Positions 26,481 to 35,809 of a stretch of 64,000 nt of DNA are shown here, piece after piece. Every line of letters starts with the position of its first letter. Position 1 is the first letter of the stretch. This stretch comes from an uncultured Steroidobacter sp. (GTDB lineage Bacteria; Pseudomonadota; Gammaproteobacteria; Steroidobacterales; Steroidobacteraceae): assembly GCF_937958065.1 (NCBI RefSeq), contig NZ_CALFXI010000027.1, positions 1-64,000 on the forward strand, given 5' to 3'. The notes under the pieces are model-generated. The model was not told the DNA's origin and did no database searches. It worked only from the letters and a program-made list of their open reading frames with translations. Made by a program: the position numbers and the translations under genes.

Positions 26481-26539
26481 TGCAAGATGCACATAACTGG
26501 CGAGACCCTATGGCACGCGGCAAACGAGTGCAATCTGCA
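26481..26539. promoter_or_regulatory. Candidate MarR operator pair
   Basis: Two sites with the form TGCA-N3-TGCA lie at 26481-26491 (TGCAAGATGCA) and 26529-26539 (TGCAATCTGCA), 48 bp centre to centre. One is in the divergent gap and the other just inside the MarR coding region. Symmetric sites repeated on both sides of the start suggest autoregulation and control of the monooxygenase. Confidence 0.5.
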
Positions 26540-27028
26540 CATATTTCCCCACAGCAGTTCAAGGACTTGCATCGAAGTCTCCTCGACATCATGGCCGCGA
26601 TGAACCGCCCGGAACGCGACGCGTACATGGTTCGGGCGGCGGGCATCTCGCTCGAGCGCGCGTTGTTTCCACTGCTGGTGGGCGTGGAGAGATTGGGACC
26701 GATCGGTCTGGTCGATCTCGCCGAGCGGGCCGGACGCGACTACACCACCGTGAGCCGACAGGTCTCGAAGCTGGAAGCCTTGGGTGTCGTGAAACGCGAG
26801 GAGAACTCCGTCGACCGCCGTGTGCGCAAGGTCGCGATCACGCCGCAGGGGAAAGCCATGACGGACCGGGTGGATGCAGCGCGAGAGCGCATGGGCCGCG
26901 CGATTTTCGACTCCTGGGAGCCGCAAGATGTCGAAGCACTCATACGGCTCATGCGGAAATTTGCGGATGCGTTGAATGGTTCAGGGCCGCGGCCCCGGTC
27001 ATCAAGGGGTCGGTCTCCATCCATCTGA
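26510..27028 (+). CDS. MarR-family transcriptional regulator
   Basis: 172 residues from ATG 26510. The winged-helix core is clear: LVDLAERAGRDYTTVSRQVSKLEALGVVKREENSVDRRVRKVAITPQGKA, with the recognition helix at TTVSRQVSKL and the wing DRRVRK. It is divergent from the FAD monooxygenase and is likely to repress it until an aromatic compound binds. Confidence 0.88.
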   Translation: MARGKRVQSAHISPQQFKDLHRSLLDIMAAMNRPERDAYMVRAAGISLERALFPLLVGVERLGPIGLVDLAERAGRDYTTVSRQVSKLEALGVVKREENSVDRRVRKVAITPQGKAMTDRVDAARERMGRAIFDSWEPQDVEALIRLMRKFADALNGSGPRPRSSRGRSPSI

Positions 27029-27201
27029 TGGTCCGGGCCGAACCTTTGCTCCGCTCATGAGTAGAGCGACAAGACGGATCACATCGCCATGCATAAGGGC
27101 GCGGTGCTACGCAAGATCCACTGAAATAGGGACGCCCACGGAGCGGCGCCGCTCGCCCCTGGTGTATGATCGACGTTCGCTTGGACAGTGAACGTCAGTT
27201 G

Positions 27202-27903
27202 ATGATGAGAAACATCGCCGCGGCTTGGATCCTTTACCTGCTCGCCACCCCTTCGGCCCTCTCGGAAACAATTCAGCAACAAATGGGCTGGACTGGCTGG
27301 TTCAACACTCACCGGTTGAGCGAGCACTGGGGCTACGTATCGGACGTGCAACTGCGCTCGAGCGATGACTGGAGCGAGGCGCAGAATGCCCTGGTCCGCC
27401 CGGGCATCACGTATTTCATCGACAAGAACAACAGCTTGACGTTCGGGTTCGCGTGGATCGCCACGCTCAACAACCCGGGCGACGACCTGATCGAGCATCG
27501 CGTCTGGCAACAGTACATCCATACACATAGCTGGAAGGCGGCGGCGATGACACACCGCGTCCGCCTCGAACAGCGGTTCGTCGAGCCGCAAGGCGGCGGC
27601 AATCGCCGCTACTCACAACGTTTTCGCTATTTCGTGCGCTCACTGGTACCGATCAGCGGCGACGGCTCCGACTTCACCGAGGGGCCGTTCGTCGCCCTTC
27701 AGAACGAGCTGTTCTTCAACCTTCAGCAAGATGAGAACGTCAACGGCCACCTGTTCGACCAGAACCGGCTGCTGCTCGCGCTCGGCTACCGGCTCAGCGA
27801 GCGCTACGATCTCGAGCTCGGCTATCTGAATCAGTTCATCAACGGCCGCGTCAACGACACGATGAACCACATCCTCCAGTTCGGTTTGTATTCACGGTTC
27901 TGA
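27202..27903 (+). CDS. DUF2490 outer-membrane-like protein
   Basis: About 233 residues from ATG 27202. A signal peptide (AAWILYLLATPSALS) is followed by alternating amphipathic strands such as HWGYVSDVQLRSSDDWSEAQNALV and RYDLELGYLNQF, ending in a C-terminal aromatic residue (YSRF), the signature of a small outer-membrane beta-barrel. DUF2490 proteins have no established function. It stands alone and converges on the DMT exporter. Confidence 0.78.
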   Translation: MMRNIAAAWILYLLATPSALSETIQQQMGWTGWFNTHRLSEHWGYVSDVQLRSSDDWSEAQNALVRPGITYFIDKNNSLTFGFAWIATLNNPGDDLIEHRVWQQYIHTHSWKAAAMTHRVRLEQRFVEPQGGGNRRYSQRFRYFVRSLVPISGDGSDFTEGPFVALQNELFFNLQQDENVNGHLFDQNRLLLALGYRLSERYDLELGYLNQFINGRVNDTMNHILQFGLYSRF

Positions 27904-27909
27904 GCATCG

Positions 27910-28773
27910 CTACGCCGCGACCCTCTTCGCCCCCACCACACACGCCACCACGGCGAGCGTCACCGCGAGCATGCCGACACTGACTTGTTCCCCAAGCAGT
28001 GTCGCCGCGAGCGCCAGGCCGAAGAAGGGTTGCAGCAGCTGTAACTGACCCACCGCGGCGATGCCGCCCTGAGCGAGGCCGCGATACCAGAACACGAAGC
28101 CGATCAGCATGCTGAATAAAGAAACGTAGGCGAGACCGAGCCACGCTGGCGCGCTCACATCAGCGACGCTCGGCGGAGCAAGCGCGACGAACAACACGAG
28201 CATGAGTGGCAATGACAGGGCAAGCGCCCAGCAGATCACTTGCCAGCCACCGAGCCTGCGCGACAGCTTTGCGCCTTCCGCGTAGCCGAGACCGCAAATC
28301 ACGATTGCGGCCAGCATCAGCATGTCGCCAGTCGGTGAAGCCGAGACACCTTGTCCGACCGCATAGCCAACCACGAGGGCGCTGCCGACGCAGGAAAACA
28401 GCCAGAACGCAGGCCGCGGGCGTTCACCCCCGCGGAGCACGCCGAAGATCGCCGTCGCGAGCGGCAACAAGCCAACGAACACGATCGAATGAGCAGACGT
28501 GATGTGCTGTAGAGCCAGCGCCGTCAGCAATGGATAGCCGACCACAACCCCGATCGCCACGACGACGAGCGACGGCACATCGCCTCGCTCCGGCAATTTC
28601 TCGCGCGCAGCGAGCAGCAACGCAATTCCCAGCAACGCGGCGATGGTCGCCCGAGCGACGGTGAGGAAGACCGGATCGAAGTCCATCACGGCCGCGCGCG
28701 TGGCTGGCAGCGAGCCACTGAAGATCAGCACACCCAGAAATCCGTTGACCCAGCCGCCCGCCGTCTTGTCCAC
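27910..28773 (-). CDS. EamA/DMT-family transporter 1
   Basis: About 287 residues from a GTG at 28773, which has GGAG nearby. The longer frame upstream is not membrane-like. Ten hydrophobic helices in two EamA repeats are visible, for example LTVARATIAALLGIALLLAA, VVVAIGVVVGYPLLTALALQ and FFGLALAATLLGEQVSVGML. The family exports amino acids or other metabolites. It is divergent from a MocR regulator, a common pair in which the regulator controls the exporter. Confidence 0.85.
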   Translation of the reverse strand: MDKTAGGWVNGFLGVLIFSGSLPATRAAVMDFDPVFLTVARATIAALLGIALLLAAREKLPERGDVPSLVVVAIGVVVGYPLLTALALQHITSAHSIVFVGLLPLATAIFGVLRGGERPRPAFWLFSCVGSALVVGYAVGQGVSASPTGDMLMLAAIVICGLGYAEGAKLSRRLGGWQVICWALALSLPLMLVLFVALAPPSVADVSAPAWLGLAYVSLFSMLIGFVFWYRGLAQGGIAAVGQLQLLQPFFGLALAATLLGEQVSVGMLAVTLAVVACVVGAKRVAA

Positions 28774-28833
28774 ACACCGCTCCGCCACCTGAGATTGCGA
28801 CGAATTCTGTGTTGGCGGGCCAGCCGAGCCCAG

Positions 28834-28865
28834 GGACAGTACGGTACAATTCCAGCGAACTGTCC
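28834..28865. promoter_or_regulatory. Inverted repeat in the DMT/MocR intergenic region
   Basis: GGACAGT (28834-28840) and ACTGTCC (28859-28865) are perfect arms 18 bases apart, just before the MocR start at 28885. This is a likely binding site for the MocR protein controlling both directions. Confidence 0.5.
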
Positions 28866-28884
28866 TGGTCATTGGAGCGGTACG

Positions 28885-30288
28885 GTGGAAGCACAGACAG
28901 CGGAGCCCGCAGCGGGCGGGACCTTGATCGGGCAGGTGATCGCGACGATCAAGCAGCGGATTGCCGGGCGCACATTGACGCCGGGCGCGCAGTTGCCGTC
29001 GATTCGCGCGCTCGCGCAGACGCTGAAGGTTTCGAAGTCCACCATCGTCGAAGCCTACGAGCGGCTCGCAGCCGAAGGCATCATCCGCTCGCGCCCGGGT
29101 GCCGGGTTCTATGTCGCGGGGCATCTCGCGCCACTGTCGCTGGCCGATATCGGACCGAAGCTCGACCGCGCCATCGATCCCTTCTGGATTTCCCGCCAAT
29201 CGCTCGATGCCGGCGAGGCGGTGTTGAAGCCGGGCTGCGGGTGGCTGCCCTCCTCGTGGATGCCGGAAGAAGCGTTGCGTCGCTCATTGCGCACGCTCGC
29301 GCGAGCACCCGAAGCCATACTCACCGACTATGGAACATCACTGGGCCTGCCGGCACTGAGGCAGCTGCTGGCGCGACGCATGGGCGAGCGCGGCATCGAA
29401 GCGTCGCCGGAACAGATCATGCTGATGGAGTCCGGCACGCAGGCGATCGACCTGTTATGTCGATTTCTGATCGAACCGGGCGATACCGTGCTGGTCGATG
29501 ACCCGGGCTATTTCAACTTTCACGCGCTGCTGCGAGCCCATCGCGCCAACGTCGTCGGCGTTCCGTACACCCCGACGGGACCGGATCTCGATTTGTTTGC
29601 GCAAGCGGTGAGCGAGCACCGGCCGCGTCTCTACATCACGAACTCGGCCATCCACAACCCGACCGGCGCGGTCCTTTCTCCTGTGACGGCGCATCGCGTG
29701 CTCAAGCTCGCCGACCAGGCCGGCATGACCATCGTCGAAGACGACATCTGGGCCGACTTCGAGCACACCACGGCGCCCCGGCTCGCTGCCTTCGACGGCC
29801 TGAATCGAGTGGTGCACATCGGCAGCTTCTCGAAGACGCTCTCGGCTTCTATCCGCTGCGGTTACATCGCCGCGCCTCGCGGGTGGATCGACGGCTTGAT
29901 CGACCTCAAGATCGCCACCTCGTTCGGCGGAGCGAGGCTGTCGCCCGAGCTGGTCCTGACGATGTTGAAGGACGGTAGCTATCGCAAGCACATGGAGTCG
30001 GTGCGGGCGCGGCTCTCGAAGGCCATGGGCGCAACCGCCGCACGACTGAAGCCGCTGGGCCTGAAGCCCTTGATGGCAGAGCCGGCCGGAATATTTCTGT
30101 GGTGTCGCCTGCCCGACGGCATCGACGCGACGGACGTTGCGCATCGAGCATTGGCCAACCATGTCGTGCTGGCCCCGGGCAACGCGTTCAGCGTTTCCCA
30201 AACAGCGGGGAGTTTCTTACGCTTCAACGTCGCCCAATGCGAGGACGAGCGCATATTCAAAGTCCTGAAAGCTGCGATGCGCCCGTAG
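28885..30288 (+). CDS. MocR-type regulator (GntR HTH fused to PLP aminotransferase fold)
   Basis: 467 residues from a GTG at 28885, with GGAG seven bases upstream. The N-terminal winged helix shows QLPSIRALAQTLKVSKSTIVEAYERLAAEGII. The aminotransferase class I fold follows, with VDDPGYFNF, the NPTGAVLS loop, and the PLP Schiff-base lysine in HIGSFSKTLSASIRCGY. MocR proteins use PLP as a ligand sensor rather than a catalyst. It probably controls the divergent DMT exporter, and perhaps itself through the 28834-28865 repeat. Confidence 0.9.
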   Translation: MEAQTAEPAAGGTLIGQVIATIKQRIAGRTLTPGAQLPSIRALAQTLKVSKSTIVEAYERLAAEGIIRSRPGAGFYVAGHLAPLSLADIGPKLDRAIDPFWISRQSLDAGEAVLKPGCGWLPSSWMPEEALRRSLRTLARAPEAILTDYGTSLGLPALRQLLARRMGERGIEASPEQIMLMESGTQAIDLLCRFLIEPGDTVLVDDPGYFNFHALLRAHRANVVGVPYTPTGPDLDLFAQAVSEHRPRLYITNSAIHNPTGAVLSPVTAHRVLKLADQAGMTIVEDDIWADFEHTTAPRLAAFDGLNRVVHIGSFSKTLSASIRCGYIAAPRGWIDGLIDLKIATSFGGARLSPELVLTMLKDGSYRKHMESVRARLSKAMGATAARLKPLGLKPLMAEPAGIFLWCRLPDGIDATDVAHRALANHVVLAPGNAFSVSQTAGSFLRFNVAQCEDERIFKVLKAAMRP

Positions 30289-30302
30289 TGCTGCCGACAG
30301 AG

Positions 30303-31205
30303 TCAGCGTCGCGAGGAAATGGCGATGCCACCGACGATGAGCGCAAATGCCACGCCATGAAACCAACGCGGCGGTTCACCTAGCACCGCGGACGACAGGA
30401 TCGCCGCGAAGACCGGTGTCAGGTTGTTGAAGAAGGATGCGACCGCCGGGCCCGCCCGCTGCACGCCGATGCCCCAGCACCGATAAGCGATGAGCGATGG
30501 ACCGATCGCGACATACAACAACAGTGCGACGATCCAGCCGTTCCACTCGACATGAGCCGCCCCGACAGACCACTCGCCGAACGCGGCAGCGCTCGCCCAG
30601 AACGCGCCGAAAGCCACCTGCGCCTGCAGAAACTCGGCCCAGCCCCAGCTGCTGATGGATCGATCGCTGGGCCGCGCCAGCATCCAGCTGTAGAACGCCC
30701 AGGAGATGATGGCCACCAGCACGAACAGATCGCCTGGAACCAGTTGCACATTGGCAAGCATGGTCCAGTCGCCATGCGACAGCACGAGCAGCACGCCAAT
30801 CAGCGACACCACCGCACCGATGATCTGCATCCTGCGAGGACGCTCGCCATACCAGAGCGCGCCCACGCACAGCGTCCACACGGGCAAGCTCGATGTGATA
30901 AGGGTGACGTTGATCGGCGTAGACGTCTGCAGTGCCAGGTACTGAAAGGCGTTATAGCTGCCAACGCCGAGCAGACCGAGCAGCAGAAAGTAACCCACGC
31001 GGCGCCAAAGCGGGCTGTCCGAACGCAGAATGCGGTATCCGAGTGGCAGCAGAATTGCAAACGCCAGCAGCCACCTCAGCGCGTTGAGCAGCAACGGCGA
31101 GATCCAGCCGACCGACATCCGTCCCACCGTGGCATTGCCCGCCCACAGCAGCGGTGGCAGCAACAATAGAAGCGCGGTACGAGCAGTCAGTCGGGTCGTC
31201 ATCAA
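30303..31205 (-). CDS. EamA/DMT-family transporter 2
   Basis: 300 residues with ten predicted membrane helices in two EamA repeats (ALLLLLPPLLWAGNATVGRM first, GVAFALIVGGIAI last). It carries the GNATVGR and GLLGVGSYNAFQYLAL features common in DMT exporters. It is convergent with the MocR gene, only 14 bases away, so it has its own promoter in the 31206-31340 gap. The substrate is unknown. Confidence 0.87.
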   Translation of the reverse strand: MMTTRLTARTALLLLLPPLLWAGNATVGRMSVGWISPLLLNALRWLLAFAILLPLGYRILRSDSPLWRRVGYFLLLGLLGVGSYNAFQYLALQTSTPINVTLITSSLPVWTLCVGALWYGERPRRMQIIGAVVSLIGVLLVLSHGDWTMLANVQLVPGDLFVLVAIISWAFYSWMLARPSDRSISSWGWAEFLQAQVAFGAFWASAAAFGEWSVGAAHVEWNGWIVALLLYVAIGPSLIAYRCWGIGVQRAGPAVASFFNNLTPVFAAILSSAVLGEPPRWFHGVAFALIVGGIAISSRR

Positions 31206-31340
31206 GAATCAGGGCAGCGGCAACGTAATTGGCCATGTTACCGCGTTAGCGGGATCGCTGCGGAGGATCAGTGTCGCTGCAACACCACCCTCACAGCTGC
31301 CATGATGCGTTGAGCTTCCTGCTCGCCGGGATGCCCCCCC

Positions 31341-32705
31341 TCATTCAAACACCTCCGCCGACGCCACCGCCCTGCGCGACTCATCCAATCCGCCCACGAT
31401 GAGGACCTTGCCGTTCTGAAGCGCGGTCACCGTGTGCCAGAACCGCGTTCTCGTCATGACGGGCCCATCCCGGCGCCCACCATCGACGGTGACGATCTCA
31501 GTCGTGGCCGTGCCGTCGCTCGTGAACGTATCCAGCCCACCCGCGATGAGCAGCCGCGAATCGACCAGTCTTCCGACACCGAAGGACGCGCGCGGCGTCG
31601 CCATGGATGCGAACGGCGCAAACGTACTGGCAGCGGGATCGAAGCGGAAAATGGCGCTGATCGGCTCATCATCCGCATTCGCGCCGCCCAAGATGAGCAC
31701 GCCGCCATCGATCATCGTATGAGCGACGTGTCGCGTTCTGGCACCCGGCTCGGGCGCATCGAGCAAAGTAGATGTCTGGGACACCGGATCGTACAACTCG
31801 GGTGGCGCGACTTGGCCGTCAGCCGTATAGCCGCCGTAGATCAACACACGGCGGTCGTCGATGCGAACCGAAGTATGTTCCGCGCGAGCGACTTGCAGGG
31901 TTCCCGACAGCAACATAAAGGCATCTGTCTCAGGATCGTAAATCTCGACGGTGCCATCCGGTCCCACGCCTCTCAAGCCACCGGAAATGAGCACGGTGCC
32001 ATTTGGCAGCAGGCTCGCGGCTGCGAACACGCGATCCCGTTGCGGAGCGTTGGGCAGCGGGGTCACCGCCCCCGTACTGCCATTGATCAACTCGGCGCGT
32101 GGCGAACCCGTCAACGAACGTATGCCTCCGGCGACCAGGATATCGCCGTCGTACAGCTTCACCGATATGAATCCCACGCGCCCGGTGGCGAGATCGCCGA
32201 TCAGCGAGAACCGCTCGGTCCCGGGGTCGAACGCCCAGACGCTGGCGGGGAACGTCGAGCCATTGTCTTCGCCGCCGAAAATGATCACTCGTCCGTCCGC
32301 CAGGCTGGCGGCAGCGTGTTCGGCTCGTGCAAAAGGCATCTCGATGGCACGCGTACGCTCGCGATAACTCACATTCAGATCGAGATCGCGCGACACGGAC
32401 TGGGCGCCATTGGTAACCACCAGCTTGTAGCGGATGGGGCGCGTCAGATCGCTGATCGTGACCGGTTGCCCGCTCTGCACGGGAATGTCGTCAGGCTGGA
32501 GGACACCCGTTCCGTTCGCGAACACCGCCGTCAACCGTGCGCTCTCGCCGACGTAGTAGGCCGAACGATCGGACGTGAACTGACTGATCACCGGGCCTGC
32601 TGGCGGCGGTTCGCCGCCGCCCCCTCCGCCTCCACCGCCACAGCCGCTCAGAAAAACGCCAAGGATAACGAGCGCTGCCGCTGCTCGATAGGTGTGTGCA
32701 AACAC
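31341..32705 (-). CDS. Kelch-repeat lipoprotein
   Basis: 454 residues from a GTG at 32705, chosen because it gives a standard lipoprotein signal: ALVILGVFLSGC with a run of nine Gly after the Cys. After a beta-rich N-terminal domain come repeated kelch-type blades such as AASLADGRVIIFGGEDN, VKLYDGDILVAGGIR, SLLPNGTVLISGGLR and ALQNGKVLIVGGLDE. The product would sit on the inner or outer membrane surface in the periplasm. Function is unknown. An in-frame ATG at 32768 is an alternative start but places a polar stretch before the signal. Confidence 0.8.
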   Translation of the reverse strand: MFAHTYRAAAALVILGVFLSGCGGGGGGGGGEPPPAGPVISQFTSDRSAYYVGESARLTAVFANGTGVLQPDDIPVQSGQPVTISDLTRPIRYKLVVTNGAQSVSRDLDLNVSYRERTRAIEMPFARAEHAAASLADGRVIIFGGEDNGSTFPASVWAFDPGTERFSLIGDLATGRVGFISVKLYDGDILVAGGIRSLTGSPRAELINGSTGAVTPLPNAPQRDRVFAAASLLPNGTVLISGGLRGVGPDGTVEIYDPETDAFMLLSGTLQVARAEHTSVRIDDRRVLIYGGYTADGQVAPPELYDPVSQTSTLLDAPEPGARTRHVAHTMIDGGVLILGGANADDEPISAIFRFDPAASTFAPFASMATPRASFGVGRLVDSRLLIAGGLDTFTSDGTATTEIVTVDGGRRDGPVMTRTRFWHTVTALQNGKVLIVGGLDESRRAVASAEVFE

Positions 32706-33132
32706 GTTGCGGATCCGCCGTATGGATATCAGCGGGCAAGAGTGGCAAAGCGCCGGTATCAGGCGCATCCGCCGAACGGGCTATTGCCGGCGGCGCTCTG
32801 GCCGAAAAGCACTCGCTGCGTCTCGAAGCCGGCGACATCCATACAGTGCAAGCGATGTTCGCGAGCTGCGGCTTTGCCCTAATCGAGGCCGGTGCCTTCA
32901 GGTTCGAACCAAGGGTGAGCCACGGTGCTTTGCTGGACGGCTGTTGCGACAGTCAACGACCTCAGACGCCCGCCCGCTTCGAGCGCGGCGTATCGCATGC
33001 ATCGTGGATGCGACATTCCCTGAGAATCCCGGATTGAGAAGAGGTTGTGCACAACCGCACTTCAGTTCCTCGAGCACCGACCGCTACACCCCTGCGAGTA
33101 GCACTGGTACGTGCTCTGGAGTCTCAAGGTCA
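32706..33132. other. Divergent gap before the chemotaxis operon
   Basis: About 430 bases between the kelch lipoprotein and the MCP gene. Frames run through it on both strands, but their translation is not protein-like. It must hold the promoter of the MCP-CheW operon and of the lipoprotein. Confidence 0.4.
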
Positions 33133-35079
33133 ATGTTCAATGATATGAAGGTAGGCACTCGCCTCGCGATTGCCTTCGGTGTGGTTCTGATGCTGCTCGT
33201 GGGCGTGGTCCTGGTGGGTGTCACCCGCATGGCCAACATCAACGAGAAGCTGCGAGCGATCACGCAGGAAAACGTCGTCCAGATGGCGCATGCGCAGGAG
33301 ATTCGCGCGGCGTCGTACGCGCTCGGCACGTCGAGCCGCAACCTGATCATCCTCACCGATGAAGAGCAGATGAAGGCCGAGTACGCGACCATTCAGGCCA
33401 CCCTCGATAAGTTGCGTGTGGAGAGCGCGGCGCTCAAAGAAATGTTCAACACGCTGGACAGCACCACCGCCAGGGAGAAGGAGCTGTTCGCAAAGGTGGA
33501 AGAAGTCAGCAAGCCCGTTCCGGCGCTGATCGAGAAAGTCGCGAAGCTGGCCCTGTCGAACAAGAATGCCGAGGCCACCCAGCTCCAGAGGAATGAGATG
33601 TCTCCGGCCAACGCGGCCGTGCGCGACGCGGTCGAAGAACTGGTGAAATTCGAGAGCGATCTCAACGACAAAGCTGCGGCGGAAGCGGTACAGACGTACG
33701 AAGCCGCTCGCAACATGATGATCACGCTCGGCGCCCTCGCGGCACTGCTCGCGGTCGCCGCCGCGCTGCTGGTCACACGCAGCATCCTCAAGCAGCTCGG
33801 TGGCGAGCCCTCCTATGCGGCGCAGCTGCTCACCGCCGTGGCGAATGGCAACATCAACATCGAAGTCGCCACCAAGAACGGCGACAACAGCAGCATGCTG
33901 TTTGCCGTGCGCAACATGATCGATCGCCTGAAGCAGGTGATCGCCGGCCAGCAGCGCGTGGTCGAAGCCGCCAACCGCGGCGATTTCAAGGAGCGCGTGG
34001 ACCTCACTGGCCTGAACGGCTTCCAGAAGGAAATGGGCGAAGGCCTCAATCAGCTGGCCACGACCACCGGCGCGAGCATCGACGACGTGGTGCGCACGAT
34101 GCGCGCCATCTCCGAAGGCGATCTCACCAAGACGATCGACAAGGACTATCAGGGCTCCTATGGCGAGATGAAGGAGTACGCCAACAACACCGTGCTGAAG
34201 CTCTCGATGATCATCAGCGAGGTCAACAGCGCGACGGACTCTCTGTTGAGCGCCGCCGAGCAGGTCAGCACCACCGCGCAGTCGCTGTCGCAGGCCGCGA
34301 CCGAACAAGCGGCGGGCGTCGAAGAGACCAGCGCCGCCATCGAACAGATGACCGCCTCGATCGCGCAGAACACTGAGAACGCCAAGGTCACCGACACGAT
34401 GGCGTCCAAGGCGTCGACCGAAGCGGGCGAAGGTGGCGAATCGGTGAAAGCCACCGTCACCGCGATGAAGCAGATCGCGCAGAAGATCACGATCATCGAC
34501 GACATCGCTTATCAGACCAACCTGCTGGCGCTCAATGCCGCGATCGAAGCGGCCCGCGCAGGCGAACATGGCAAGGGATTCGCGGTGGTGGCCGCTGAAG
34601 TCCGTAAGCTTGCCGAGCGCAGCCAGGTCGCCGCACAGGAAATCGGGACCGTCGCTACGGGCAGCGTAGAGCTCGCGGAACGAGCCGGCGCCCTGCTCGC
34701 CGAAATCGTTCCGAGCATCAAGAAGACTTCGGACCTGGTGCAGGAGATCTCGGCGGCGTCGCAGGAACAGTCCTCCGGTGTGGGTCAGATCAACTCGGCG
34801 GTCGCGCAGCTCAACCAGACGACGCAGCAGAACGCGGCGTCGTCCGAAGAGCTCGCCGCCACTGCGGAAGAAATGAGCAGCCAGGCCGTGCAGCTCCAGC
34901 AGACCATGTCGTTCTTCAAGACGGGTGGCAAGGCGGCTCGCGCGAGCGCGCCCCCAGCTCGCAAGCCCGCAGCGGTGAAAGATCAGCCGCGCAAAGTCGC
35001 TACCGCCGCGCCGGTGTTGGGCAATCTCGCGGTCTCAGGCAACGAGCCTGATGCATCACAGTTCGCGAAGTTCAACTGA
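33133..35079 (+). CDS. Methyl-accepting chemotaxis protein
   Basis: 648 residues from ATG 33133; the frame is open upstream but that part is not protein-like. A first membrane helix (IAFGVVLMLLVGVVLVGV) is followed by a four-helix-bundle periplasmic sensor, a second helix (LGALAALLAVAAALLV), a HAMP domain, and the long signalling coiled coil. The tip motif IIDDIAYQTNLLALNAAIEAARAGEHGKGFAVVAAEVRKLAERS is canonical. No C-terminal methyltransferase-docking pentapeptide is seen. It is co-transcribed with cheW, 12 bases downstream. Confidence 0.93.
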   Translation: MFNDMKVGTRLAIAFGVVLMLLVGVVLVGVTRMANINEKLRAITQENVVQMAHAQEIRAASYALGTSSRNLIILTDEEQMKAEYATIQATLDKLRVESAALKEMFNTLDSTTAREKELFAKVEEVSKPVPALIEKVAKLALSNKNAEATQLQRNEMSPANAAVRDAVEELVKFESDLNDKAAAEAVQTYEAARNMMITLGALAALLAVAAALLVTRSILKQLGGEPSYAAQLLTAVANGNINIEVATKNGDNSSMLFAVRNMIDRLKQVIAGQQRVVEAANRGDFKERVDLTGLNGFQKEMGEGLNQLATTTGASIDDVVRTMRAISEGDLTKTIDKDYQGSYGEMKEYANNTVLKLSMIISEVNSATDSLLSAAEQVSTTAQSLSQAATEQAAGVEETSAAIEQMTASIAQNTENAKVTDTMASKASTEAGEGGESVKATVTAMKQIAQKITIIDDIAYQTNLLALNAAIEAARAGEHGKGFAVVAAEVRKLAERSQVAAQEIGTVATGSVELAERAGALLAEIVPSIKKTSDLVQEISAASQEQSSGVGQINSAVAQLNQTTQQNAASSEELAATAEEMSSQAVQLQQTMSFFKTGGKAARASAPPARKPAAVKDQPRKVATAAPVLGNLAVSGNEPDASQFAKFN

Positions 35080-35091
35080 GCGGGCCGCGCG

Positions 35092-35625
35092 ATGACTCAG
35101 GCACGCACACATCAGGCAATGGCGGCAGCAATGCCGCTGGCGCCTGGCGCGGAAGCGCAGTTCAATCAATATCTCACATTCGTTCTGGGCGCCGAGACGT
35201 TCGCCATCGGCATCCTCTCGATCAAGGAGATCATCGAATATTCGAGCCTCACCGACGTGCCGATGATGCCGCCCTACGTCCGCGGGGTGATCAACCTGCG
35301 AGGCGCGGTCGTGCCGGTGATCGATCTCGCGGTTCGCTTCGGGCGCCCGTCGGCGCCGGTCACGAAGCGCACGTGTATCGTCATCATCGAAGTGATGGCG
35401 AACGATGAGCGCCAGGTGATCGGCATCGTCGTCGACGCGGTGAACGAAGTGCTGGACATTCCAGCGGCGGACGTCGAGCCGCCACCGGCATTCGGCACCG
35501 GCATCCGCACCGATTTCATCCTGGGCATGGGCAAGGTGCACAACAAGTTCGTCATCCTGCTGGATGTGAATCACGTACTGGCCTTCGAGGAGCTCGCCAA
35601 TCTCGATCTGCCTGCTGCCGGGTAA
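35092..35625 (+). CDS. cheW: CheW coupling protein
   Basis: 177 residues with an N-terminal extension of about 20 residues. The two SH3-like CheW subdomains are evident: QYLTFVLGAETFAIGILSIKEII, then PPYVRGVINLRGAVVPVIDLAVRFG, and DFILGMGKVHNKFVILLDVNHVL at the end. CheW links receptors to the CheA kinase at the inner membrane. It directly follows an MCP gene. CheA and other chemotaxis genes are not in this window. Confidence 0.93.
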   Translation: MTQARTHQAMAAAMPLAPGAEAQFNQYLTFVLGAETFAIGILSIKEIIEYSSLTDVPMMPPYVRGVINLRGAVVPVIDLAVRFGRPSAPVTKRTCIVIIEVMANDERQVIGIVVDAVNEVLDIPAADVEPPPAFGTGIRTDFILGMGKVHNKFVILLDVNHVLAFEELANLDLPAAG

Positions 35626-35641
35626 GGACAAGCCCGATATT

Positions 35642-35669
35642 GCTGGCTGGGAATGATTTCCCAGCCAGC
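35642..35669 (+). terminator. Hairpin terminator after cheW
   Basis: A perfect 12-bp stem (35642-35653 with 35658-35669, arm sequence GCTGGCTGGGAA) and a four-base loop start 16 bases past the cheW stop. There is no long T-tract, but position and stem strength fit transcription termination. Confidence 0.65.
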
Positions 35670-35809
35670 CTCCTGCTGCAATCCCGAACGAATCGACGTA
35701 CACTGTGCGCCTCTGGATGCAAATCCAGAGCCCTATGCGCCAATAAACAACCTCTGCAATTCCTGCTTCCTTCTCCTGCAGACGCGCACGCCTGTGCGCG
35801 GAGGTTGTT

